Positions 38,410 to 47,522 of a stretch of 64,000 nt of DNA are shown piece after piece. The DNA lies in the NCBI GenBank assembly GCA_946535985.1, contig CAMNDY010000001.1:1-64000 (forward strand). The letters are read 5' to 3'. A program made the position numbers and the translations under genes. Numbering within the stretch: the stretch's first letter is position 1; each line of letters starts with the position of its first letter. Source of the stretch: an uncultured Treponema sp. (GTDB taxonomy: Bacteria > Spirochaetota > Spirochaetia > Treponematales > Treponemataceae). A model generated the notes under the pieces. That model made no database searches, was not told the origin of the DNA, and saw only the letters and a program-made list of their open reading frames with translations.

Positions 38410-41010
38410 ATGGAAATAGAAGAGCGTGATGTAATTCTTGTTGGATTGGGTGATTTTGGAAGCAAAACTGTTAAACTTTTTAACAGTTTTCTCGAAGAAC
38501 GAAAACACCAGATAAAACCGGAAGTTCTTAAAAAAACAAATGTGTATCCTATTGAGTTCCAGACAAAAGGGCCTTTTAGTTATACATATTTGTCAGAAAG
38601 AATTGATGATCTTGTAAAAGAGAGTCAGGCAAAGAAGTTTAACGGACAGTTTTCATATATTTTTGTTGGAGACCTTTATGATCAGGGAACTTCTTTGTAC
38701 GCGGTGGACTTTGGTTATTTGCCATGGACAATTGAAAGAGCAGGTTCTTTAAAGAAAAAGGATGTATTGGGCTTCTTTACTTTTGCAGATGCCTACGGTG
38801 CTACTGTAAAAGCAGATAACAGTTCAATGGTTTCAATCCTTAATTTCTTTAAGAGAATGAATGATATTGACTATGCAAATGAATACATTCCTCCTTACAA
38901 AGATCCTAATGGACATGACTTTGGTTCAATCAGTAGTCCTACAGGTCCTTTTGACAGGAATTATGTATTGGTAACTCCTGGAAATCAGGAAGCAGTTGAT
39001 AGAGATACATCACAAATTTTTGCAGAAAGAATTTTCTATGAGTTGTTCTATTTGTCTTCAACCTTTGACAGAATTGAAATTGAAAAGCATGGTGAACGAG
39101 ATAGAAATTCCGGAAAACTGTTTTCAAGCTTCTCTATGATTCAAATTTCTCGTCTTGAGGATTTGCAGCATTACTTCTTAAAGTACACAAGAGAAGATCA
39201 GATTTCTGAATATCTTCTTGCTGATTCTATTAAAGGTACAGACCTTGATTATTATCAGCAGCAGTTCTTTAATTTAATTGATATTCCAAAGGATAAAGAA
39301 TTCCCAATTGGTCGTGCTGTAAATCTCTTTATTAATGAAAATAAACCTGCCTTGTCGCAGCTTCTTGATGTATATCAGAGCAAGCAGAATGAGGACTTTT
39401 CAGATTACATTAATACTTGTAAATCTAAAATTGAATTTAAACTTCAGGAACTAACTCCAAAATATACAGAGTTTACAAGATTTCAGATTGACCATATGCT
39501 CGAAACCTTTGAGCAGGGGTATCAGCAGCTTTTTAATATAAATCGTCTTACCGGTAATATTAATACATATATTCTTTATGTTGAAAAGCTTTCTGAACGC
39601 CTGAACTATTGGGAAGCAAGCTTAAGAAGAATTCTTGAAGAAACTCGAGATTTGTCTATGGAGGCAGATTATAAAGCCGCTGAAAATAAAATTAATAAAA
39701 TTCAAAAAAGCTTTATTTATAAAATTCCTTTGTTTGTTCCAATCAGAAGAAAATTAATTGAAAGCATTATTCTTAGTCTTCCTCTAGAAAAATATCTTCG
39801 TGAAAATATTAAGAAAAATCTTGCTCAGTCCTTCCTTGATCAATGGGAAGATAAGTCAACTTCTTCAAGAAATCCTGTAAGCGATTGTGAAGAATTGATT
39901 GCTGCCCTGAAGAAAATGAAGGATCTTATGACAAAAAAGAAGGAATTGATTAAGCAGAAGATTAATTACATATCAAATATGCCTTCTTACTACTATGTTA
40001 TTTCTCAAAAAGAGCAGGAAGAATATTCAGAATTGCTTAACCAGATAAGAAGTGAATACTTTGGTACTGCAAAAAAATCTGCTCTTGAAGAACAGGCAAA
40101 AGAATTCTTTAAGACCTGGACCGAAGGTAAGAGCAGACAGAAAATTACAAATTCTTCTGAATTTATAAAGCACTTTGATTCCTTTATTGAAAGTAAGACT
40201 GTTGTGTCAATGGACAATGCTTATTCTGGAGCAAATGCAGATGAGTTTGGTGCCTGGGCTGATGATGCAGTTAGAAGCATGGAAAAAAGAACTGAGCAGC
40301 TTACTCATAAATCATTTAAGTCCGATTCTAAAAAGATTGGAGAAACAAGAATCCTGCTTAATCCGGACAGAAAACTTGATCAGCTTTCGGAAAAGGTAAA
40401 AGAAAGATTTGATGATTCAATGGGAATGGAAAAACTTGTAATTCCACGAGAATTCACTTTGGGTTCTGTTGTATACTTCCAGGACTGGTTATGGATGGAT
40501 AAGGACGAATTCCAGCAATACAATAATTTGTTGAAATATGAAAAAGATTCTGCTCCGCTTCCAAAGTATGCTTCTTCAAGTGATGCTGCAAAAACAGCTC
40601 CTGCAGCTGCGCCTAAGACCGAGCCTGCTGTTACAAGTTCAAGTGCTTCTACAGTAACCGCAGCTCCGTCTGTATCTGCAGCAAATGAAGCTTCTTCTAA
40701 TAGTGGAGAATATCCAACAGAAGAAGAAATGACTTTTATGGATCAGAACGTAAGATCTATTCTGCTTGATTTCTGTGAACCATGGGTTAGATTGGCCTGG
40801 TATAAAGGTAAGTTTGATGAAGAAAAAGAAACTTTAACAGATGAACAGGTACGAAAACTTGCAAAAGCCATAGATATCAGCGATCTTCTTCAGAGTCTTG
40901 AAGATAAGCAGCTTCATGATTATGCAAAAGAAATCGGTTGTCCTTTGAGTCCAATAAAGGATAGACAGATTGATATGATTATTAAGTTTATCAGAAAAAA
41001 TAACGGCTAA
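38410..41010 (+). CDS. Second tubulin-like protein with degenerate glycine loop (operon gene 5)
   Basis: DVILVGLGDFGSKTVKLFN; FSYIFVGDLYDQGTSLYAVDF aligns by eye with FTNVFICGSICGGTGAGTFLD of gene 4. Confidence 0.6.
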   Translation: MEIEERDVILVGLGDFGSKTVKLFNSFLEERKHQIKPEVLKKTNVYPIEFQTKGPFSYTYLSERIDDLVKESQAKKFNGQFSYIFVGDLYDQGTSLYAVDFGYLPWTIERAGSLKKKDVLGFFTFADAYGATVKADNSSMVSILNFFKRMNDIDYANEYIPPYKDPNGHDFGSISSPTGPFDRNYVLVTPGNQEAVDRDTSQIFAERIFYELFYLSSTFDRIEIEKHGERDRNSGKLFSSFSMIQISRLEDLQHYFLKYTREDQISEYLLADSIKGTDLDYYQQQFFNLIDIPKDKEFPIGRAVNLFINENKPALSQLLDVYQSKQNEDFSDYINTCKSKIEFKLQELTPKYTEFTRFQIDHMLETFEQGYQQLFNINRLTGNINTYILYVEKLSERLNYWEASLRRILEETRDLSMEADYKAAENKINKIQKSFIYKIPLFVPIRRKLIESIILSLPLEKYLRENIKKNLAQSFLDQWEDKSTSSRNPVSDCEELIAALKKMKDLMTKKKELIKQKINYISNMPSYYYVISQKEQEEYSELLNQIRSEYFGTAKKSALEEQAKEFFKTWTEGKSRQKITNSSEFIKHFDSFIESKTVVSMDNAYSGANADEFGAWADDAVRSMEKRTEQLTHKSFKSDSKKIGETRILLNPDRKLDQLSEKVKERFDDSMGMEKLVIPREFTLGSVVYFQDWLWMDKDEFQQYNNLLKYEKDSAPLPKYASSSDAAKTAPAAAPKTEPAVTSSSASTVTAAPSVSAANEASSNSGEYPTEEEMTFMDQNVRSILLDFCEPWVRLAWYKGKFDEEKETLTDEQVRKLAKAIDISDLLQSLEDKQLHDYAKEIGCPLSPIKDRQIDMIIKFIRKNNG

Positions 41011-41031
41011 ATAAAATAAACGAGGAATGAA

Positions 41032-42717
41032 ATGAGTGTATTACTTGGTATTGATTTAGGTACAACAAACTGCAGTGTTACTGCAATTGATGAAAACGGA
41101 AACACCACAATTGTAAAAAACAGGGATAATGAATATATAACTCCATCTGCAGTGTATTTTAATACGATTCCAAATAATTACATTATTGGTAAACGTGCCA
41201 AAGAAAAGGCTTCTACAGATCCAAAAAACCTTGTTACTCTTGTAAAAAGAGAAATGGGAAAGGTTAAGGAAGAAGTTCGTTTCAACAGATATGACAGAAA
41301 ATTTCATCCTTATATTTACTGGGGAAGAACCTTTTCTCCGGAAGAAGTATCTTCAAAGATCCTCAATCAATTAAAGCAGGATGCACAGGCTGCTTTGAAT
41401 TGCGAGATTACAAAGGCTGTTATTACTTGTCCTGCATATTTTGGTCAGAATGAAAAAGAAGCAACCCGTCTTGCCGGAGAACTTGCAGGTCTTGAAGTTT
41501 TAGAGGTTATTCCGGAACCTACTGCTGCCTGTCTGCAGTATGGAACAATGTCAAAAAAGGATAATGAACGCATTTTTGTTTTTGACCTTGGTGGTGGTAC
41601 CTTTGATATTACAATCGTAGATGTTACAAGCGGAAGCTCTGGAAAAAAGATTGATGTAAAATGCTGCGGTGGGGACTCTAAGCTTGGTGGAGCAGACTGG
41701 GACTACTATATGCTCGATTACATGCTTAATCGTTTTGACCGCGAGTATCATGTTGACCTGGCTTTTGAAGAAGGCACCGAAAAAGATATTACTTACGGAA
41801 AACTTACTCTTGATGTAGAAAGAGCAAAAAAAGAGTTATCAAAGCCTGATGTAACAGAAACTAAAATTGTAATGGAATATGGTGGTGCTAAGCTTGAAGA
41901 AGTAATTACAAGAAAGAAATACGCCGAAATTACAGATCAGCTTACAGAACAATGCAAAACCTACTGTCAGAATCTTTTGCTTGATAATAATCTTACCTGG
42001 GATGACATTGATACAATTTTGATGGTTGGCAGTATGAGTAACTGTCTTTTTATTCAGGAAGCACTTGCCCAGTGGAGTGGTAAGCCTGTTAATTTTGGTA
42101 TTGTTAATCCAAAAACCTGTGTTTCAGAAGGTGCTGCTATCCGCGCTTATTCAAAGCTTTGTGCTTCGGAAGGCCGCCAGACTGTTGTAAAGACTCATGC
42201 TCAAACCTTTAAATATGATTCTGAAGATCCGGAAGCTATTGCAAAAATTGAAGAAGAGACCAGCGAAGCCGAAAGAGTTTCTACTGTTATTGAATCTGCA
42301 ACAAGTGTTCTTCCTGCCTCTATTTGTCTTAAGCTTCTTAGAAAGGGCGAAGACTATGCATATAAAATGCTCAAACAAAATCAGCCTTATCCGTGTTCAT
42401 TTGTTAAAGAATTTCCTTTAAGCAAAGACGATATGGATGAAGTTACTTTGACAGTTCTGGAAGGTGAAAAAGAAGATCCTTCTTATTGTGTAGAACTTGG
42501 AAGTGCTGTTTTGCCATTGGAAGGAAGTCACTCAAAGGGTGATAAGGTTTCTGTTTCATTTAATGTTGATGAAAACGGAATCATTCAGGTTTCAGGAATT
42601 GACCTTAAAACTAATAAATCTGTAAAAGCAGAAATACGACGAAAAAATACACTTTCATCAGACGATATCGCAAAAGCAAAAGAAGATGTTGATAATGATG
42701 AATTTGAATTACCATAA
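41032..42717 (+). CDS. Hsp70/DnaK-like protein lacking a typical C-terminal lid (operon gene 6)
   Basis: [17 protein letters not shown]...[16 protein letters not shown]...; ends soon after the SBD-beta-like region. Confidence 0.93.
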   Translation: MSVLLGIDLGTTNCSVTAIDENGNTTIVKNRDNEYITPSAVYFNTIPNNYIIGKRAKEKASTDPKNLVTLVKREMGKVKEEVRFNRYDRKFHPYIYWGRTFSPEEVSSKILNQLKQDAQAALNCEITKAVITCPAYFGQNEKEATRLAGELAGLEVLEVIPEPTAACLQYGTMSKKDNERIFVFDLGGGTFDITIVDVTSGSSGKKIDVKCCGGDSKLGGADWDYYMLDYMLNRFDREYHVDLAFEEGTEKDITYGKLTLDVERAKKELSKPDVTETKIVMEYGGAKLEEVITRKKYAEITDQLTEQCKTYCQNLLLDNNLTWDDIDTILMVGSMSNCLFIQEALAQWSGKPVNFGIVNPKTCVSEGAAIRAYSKLCASEGRQTVVKTHAQTFKYDSEDPEAIAKIEEETSEAERVSTVIESATSVLPASICLKLLRKGEDYAYKMLKQNQPYPCSFVKEFPLSKDDMDEVTLTVLEGEKEDPSYCVELGSAVLPLEGSHSKGDKVSVSFNVDENGIIQVSGIDLKTNKSVKAEIRRKNTLSSDDIAKAKEDVDNDEFELP

Positions 42718-42728
42718 GGGGAAGAATA

Positions 42729-45620
42729 ATGAGTAAATCGAAGAATAAAAACAAAAATTCCAGCCAGAATATTGAAACAGATGATGAGGAATTTTCTTTA
42801 GGAGAGTCTGACGATTTTGCTCTTGGAGAGTCCGATGATTTGTCCCTTGGAGACTCAGAGGATGATTCTTCCCAGGCCAATGAAAAACAGGGATCTGATA
42901 CAAGTGTAGATATTGATGAGTTTTACAGAAAATTTGTTGAAGCCTATGTTAATTCAAATTACCGCGAAAAGGAATATGAAGATTTTATTCTTCAGGGAAA
43001 CTTAAACTCTAAGTCAATATACGAATATTTTGGATTAAAACCTTTTCAAATTCCAAATGATGATGATAAAGAAAGAATAACTGATTATTGTGCAAAGCTT
43101 TCTGCTAAAGCCGAAGATTATCAGAGAACAGACCAGGCCAAACGAGATACTTTAATTGACTGTATTGGTGTATTAAAAGCTTTCTTTACTACAAACAAGA
43201 GTACTCTTATTAAGGAGCGTCTCGAAACTCTTGAATGGAATAAGTTTGAAACTACAATTGATGAAAAATGTGAAGACAAAATTGTAGAAATTGATGAAAT
43301 GCAGAACCTTTTCAAGAATGGTCTGCGATTAGGTCTTTTCTACGATAAAGAAACTCAAAATTCTTTCAGAGAAAAACTTAATGAAGAAATAAAAGAAAGA
43401 GATGCAAAAATAGAATCTCTTGAAGATGCCTTTAAAAACTGGTTCCAGAATTATTCTATACAAAATCCAAAGGGTGTTCAAAATACAATTGGTAATAAAA
43501 TTATAATTGCAAAAGCTTATAAGAGATACAATAAGGCTCTTGCATTTATTAATGCCGAAGAAGACAACACTACAGACCAGGAATATATTGATAAAATAGA
43601 AGAAATTCTTAAAGATTTCGGCTTTGAACTTACAAGTCCATTAAAACTTCTTGAAGAATATATTGATGATTATGTTTCTAAGCATAATCTTGATATAACT
43701 CAGCTTTCTGAAGGTGATTACAATTCCTTCAAGAACAAAGCAACTGATGATTATGCTATCTCAGAAAATGACTGGGAAAAATTTGTCAAAGAAAAGAATA
43801 TTGGTTATATTTCAAACGAATCCCTGACTCAACAATTAGTACTCACCAAAACAGACGAAGAAAAGCAAAAGCTTACACAGGAAGTTGCAAATAAAGTTCT
43901 TGAACTACTTCCTCAGATTAAAGAAGTTTTAAATAACCGCACATCAGATATAAAAATTGTAAACCGGCTTATTAACGAAGCTTCAAAGTGGATTGGAAAA
44001 GATGTCTATACAGACAGAATTAACAATTACAAGGAGTTTACAGATAAGGTTGCTAAATTGCATGAGCACAAGCAGCATTTACAGGCAAGCCTTGCAGATG
44101 TTAATAAGCAAAAACGAAAGAAGGGCTTTAAAGCTTTGTTAATTCTTATCATCCTGGGCCTTTTGGGAGGCGGTGGCTTCTTTGGTTATAAATATATACA
44201 AAGCGATGCCGGCCAGGAAAAATTAGCACAGATAAAGGCTCGTATTCAGACTGCAAAAGAAAATAGAGCAATAAAAAAACTTGAAAAACAGCTTGCTAAA
44301 ATGGCCGGTATGGGTTTAGAAGATTTTGTTCCGGTAGAAGGTGGAACTTTCCGAATGGGAAGTTCTACCGGAGATGATGATGAGCGTCCGCTTCATAACG
44401 TTACCCTTGACAGCTTCTATATTTGTAAGCACGAAGTAACTCAGGCAGAATGGAAAGAAGTAATGGGAACAAATCCTTCTGCCTTCCCTGTAGACAATCA
44501 TCCTGTAGAACAGGTTAGTTGGATTGATGCGGTAGAGTATTGTAATAAACTCAGCCAAAAATTAGGCCTTACACCATGTTACAAATTTGACTCTCAAGCT
44601 GGAGACTATGTTTGCGATTTTACTGCAAATGGTTACAGGCTTCCAACCGAAGCTGAATGGGAATATGCTGCCCGTGGCGGTAAAGAAAGTAATGCTTATT
44701 CTTATAGCGGTGGAAATGCTATGTCTTCTTTAGGCTGGTACAAAGAGAATGCCACTACAACAAACGAAGTAATGACAAAATCTGCTAATGAGCTTGGCAT
44801 TTATGATATGAGCGGAAATGTCTGGGAATGGTGCTGGGACTGGTATGCAAATTATACTTCTGAAGATGTAACAAATCCTCGAGGGGCATCATATATTTCT
44901 TCCCGAATTTTCAGAGGTGGCAGCTGGTATAGCGAAGAAACTGCCTGTACCCCAACTTATCGTGGCAGCAGAGCTCCGGAAACTAAAGGAACTTATCTTG
45001 GTTTCCGTGTAGTTCGTTCAAATGTAGCTTTTAAAGGACTTGCTGTTACCGGCGCAGCAGATAATGCTTCTGGTGAAATCAGCGAAACACAGTCTAGTAT
45101 AGAACAGATGAGATCTCAGCTGGAAAAAGAAGAAGCTATGCAACAGGCTCAGAAAGCACAGGCAAAAGAAGCTAAACGTGTAGCAAGACAGCAGAGAAAT
45201 GAGTATAGAACAAGAAATATAAGAAACTTTTTCTACCAATTGACAGGTTTTGAAAGAATAGCCCTTATTCTTAGCGGAATATATTTTGTTATTATGCTCC
45301 TTATTGCATTGGCTACAAAGAAGTTTGGTGCCTGTGCTTTATATTTCTTCCTGCCTGTAATAGGTTTAATAGGAGGAGCCTTTCTGGGCGCTTTCCTTCA
45401 GGGAAAAGTTAATAGAGAGACCTTTGCAATAGTTCTCGCTGTTATAGGTGGAATAATAGGTCTGGTCGGTGGTTTTGTCGGTCTTCTTATTGGTGCCGTC
45501 GTAGGAGCCCTCATTGGTTATTTATTGAGTGCTATAGTCTTTATAATTATCCCGATTGTTTTTGTGGTAGGGCTTGCTTTTTTGGCTTTCTTTATAGTAG
45601 ATAGTAATTATCTATGGTAA
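42729..45620 (+). CDS. Membrane protein: acidic SLGE repeats, possible J-like domain, TM, FGE/SUMF1 domain, C-terminal TM bundle (operon gene 7)
   Basis: VEGGTFRMGSSTGDDDERPLHNV...YRLPTEAEWEYAARGG...MSGNVWEWCWDW...FRGGSW. Confidence 0.88.
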   Translation: MSKSKNKNKNSSQNIETDDEEFSLGESDDFALGESDDLSLGDSEDDSSQANEKQGSDTSVDIDEFYRKFVEAYVNSNYREKEYEDFILQGNLNSKSIYEYFGLKPFQIPNDDDKERITDYCAKLSAKAEDYQRTDQAKRDTLIDCIGVLKAFFTTNKSTLIKERLETLEWNKFETTIDEKCEDKIVEIDEMQNLFKNGLRLGLFYDKETQNSFREKLNEEIKERDAKIESLEDAFKNWFQNYSIQNPKGVQNTIGNKIIIAKAYKRYNKALAFINAEEDNTTDQEYIDKIEEILKDFGFELTSPLKLLEEYIDDYVSKHNLDITQLSEGDYNSFKNKATDDYAISENDWEKFVKEKNIGYISNESLTQQLVLTKTDEEKQKLTQEVANKVLELLPQIKEVLNNRTSDIKIVNRLINEASKWIGKDVYTDRINNYKEFTDKVAKLHEHKQHLQASLADVNKQKRKKGFKALLILIILGLLGGGGFFGYKYIQSDAGQEKLAQIKARIQTAKENRAIKKLEKQLAKMAGMGLEDFVPVEGGTFRMGSSTGDDDERPLHNVTLDSFYICKHEVTQAEWKEVMGTNPSAFPVDNHPVEQVSWIDAVEYCNKLSQKLGLTPCYKFDSQAGDYVCDFTANGYRLPTEAEWEYAARGGKESNAYSYSGGNAMSSLGWYKENATTTNEVMTKSANELGIYDMSGNVWEWCWDWYANYTSEDVTNPRGASYISSRIFRGGSWYSEETACTPTYRGSRAPETKGTYLGFRVVRSNVAFKGLAVTGAADNASGEISETQSSIEQMRSQLEKEEAMQQAQKAQAKEAKRVARQQRNEYRTRNIRNFFYQLTGFERIALILSGIYFVIMLLIALATKKFGACALYFFLPVIGLIGGAFLGAFLQGKVNRETFAIVLAVIGGIIGLVGGFVGLLIGAVVGALIGYLLSAIVFIIIPIVFVVGLAFLAFFIVDSNYLW

Positions 45621-47036
45621 ATGGTAGAGGTATATATGAGTGACGAAGAGTTTTCTTTAGGAGAAAAAGAAGAAGTAATTAGTTCTACAGAAACAGGTCT
45701 TTCTGATTCTGATGTTAAAGATGACAATAGAATTTCAATTGATGATTTTTATGATTTAATGGTCAAAGATTGGCGTGAGGGTAGGCGTGCTTCTTATGAC
45801 GTATATCTTCAGCAAGGAAATATAGCAGGTGTTACAATATACCAGATTATGGGTATGGAACCATTTGCCGAATTGTCTGATGATGACATAAAACGAATAG
45901 ACAGTTGGAAAAATGCCTGGGCAAAGGAAGCCGAAAAGTTTCAGAAAACGGATCTTAGTAAAAAAGAAGACCTTGTTGATGCAATTGGTACTCTGTGTGC
46001 ATACTTTTTAAATAAAAAACGAAACGAAGAATTCAGGGAAGTTATAAAAAATGCTACCTGGGCTCAATTATCAGCTTTGATTGCAGATAAATGTTCAGAC
46101 AAAATTGTTGAGTTATATGAATTTGCATCAATTCTGAATGCCGCAGCTGAATATGGCTTACTTTCTGATGAACTTAGGGCACAAACAATAGAAACAATAA
46201 AAGAACAAATCAAAGACAGCGAGTCATCACTTCAAAATATTGATGAAGCCTTCCTTGAATATTTTAAGAAATACACAAGTCAGAATTCTAAGAATATTAT
46301 TGATAATGAAACAAATAACAAGAACCTTATGGAAAAATATAAGGAATTAAAGTTGTTTGATAACCAGATTAATAATATAGAAAAAGAAATCTCTGATGCT
46401 CAGTTAGGAAAAGATTATAAGGTATTCTTAAAGAAGCTCAATATTTCTTTGAGACCTGCTGAAGATGTATTTATAGAAGAATACTTTAATGAATTTAAGA
46501 ATTCGCATGATTTGTCTCAGCCATTATCTGCACAGGATTATGCAAACCTGAGTATTATGGCAAAAGTTTCATACGGATTTTCAGACGAGCAGTGGAAGCG
46601 GTTTGAATCCGAGAATGGGATTCTTGTAGATAAGGGAGTTTCGCAGGAACAGTTCGATACTATTTTGAATGAGGAACGTGAAGCTCAGCAAAATGAAATT
46701 CAGGATTTGAAGTTAGAAATTGAACGTCTTAAACGCGAAAATGAACTTAATAAACAGCCGGCAGTGAAAGTATCTTCTGTTGTTCCTTCAAGACCAAGAC
46801 CTGTCGTTACAAGGCCAAAAGTATCTGAAAAAAAGAGAAGTGTAGCTTTACTCTTATGTTTATTTTTAGGCGGATTAGGAGCACATAAATTTTATACAGG
46901 CAGAATAAAAGCTGGTATTTTTACATGCCTTGCTTGTTGTATTTATATTGGATGGCTTTTTGTATTAATTGATTTTATCAAAATACTTGGCGGTACATTT
47001 AAAGATAGTAAAGAATTACCATTAAAGAATTGGTAA
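45621..47036 (+). CDS. Paralog of the gene 7 N-terminal region with TM2 domain (operon gene 8)
   Basis: KKRSVALLLCLFLGGLGAHKFYTGRIKAGI TM2; N-terminus aligns with gene 7; an alternative ATG lies a few codons in (MSDEEFSLGE). Confidence 0.85.
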   Translation: MVEVYMSDEEFSLGEKEEVISSTETGLSDSDVKDDNRISIDDFYDLMVKDWREGRRASYDVYLQQGNIAGVTIYQIMGMEPFAELSDDDIKRIDSWKNAWAKEAEKFQKTDLSKKEDLVDAIGTLCAYFLNKKRNEEFREVIKNATWAQLSALIADKCSDKIVELYEFASILNAAAEYGLLSDELRAQTIETIKEQIKDSESSLQNIDEAFLEYFKKYTSQNSKNIIDNETNNKNLMEKYKELKLFDNQINNIEKEISDAQLGKDYKVFLKKLNISLRPAEDVFIEEYFNEFKNSHDLSQPLSAQDYANLSIMAKVSYGFSDEQWKRFESENGILVDKGVSQEQFDTILNEEREAQQNEIQDLKLEIERLKRENELNKQPAVKVSSVVPSRPRPVVTRPKVSEKKRSVALLLCLFLGGLGAHKFYTGRIKAGIFTCLACCIYIGWLFVLIDFIKILGGTFKDSKELPLKNW

Positions 47037-47054
47037 TTTTGAGGACTTTCCGAT

Positions 47055-47411
47055 ATGAAAAGAGTGATTTTTGCTTTTACATTATTAATGCTTTTGTGTT
47101 CAATGCTGCTTGTTTCTTGTGATTCAAGTGATAAATTCCTTGCTGATTATGAAAAATTTGCCCAGAGAATTGAAGAGGCTGCAGAAAACGAAGAAACAAA
47201 TCAGTATGCATATTTTGAAAAAGAAATGCTCAAATATGATGCAAGGGTTGTAAAAATCAAGCAGTCCGGAAAATGGTCTAAGAGTGATGAAACTGATTAC
47301 AACATAATATCCGGAAGAATCACTCTGGCAATGGCTAAGCTTGGATTATATAAAACTACCGATGGTATTCTTAATACTCTAAAGGGTATTGGCGAAAGAC
47401 TGTCTAATTAA
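47055..47411 (+). CDS. Small lipoprotein (operon gene 9)
   Basis: Lipobox MLLVSCDSS. Confidence 0.8.
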   Translation: MKRVIFAFTLLMLLCSMLLVSCDSSDKFLADYEKFAQRIEEAAENEETNQYAYFEKEMLKYDARVVKIKQSGKWSKSDETDYNIISGRITLAMAKLGLYKTTDGILNTLKGIGERLSN

Positions 47412-47522
47412 CCTCAAAAATCTATAAAAATTCTGTAAAATTCTCAAAATTTAGTTGACGATTGCACTCTTAAATTATTAATTTTAAAGATAACAATAAT
47501 TTTTTACTTTGTGAGAAGTGTA

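Noticed and set aside
47455-47510. Possible CIRCE element upstream of grpE (ttgcactct)
   Set aside because: Only one half-site (GCACTC) is present; no GAGTGC partner at the required spacing.
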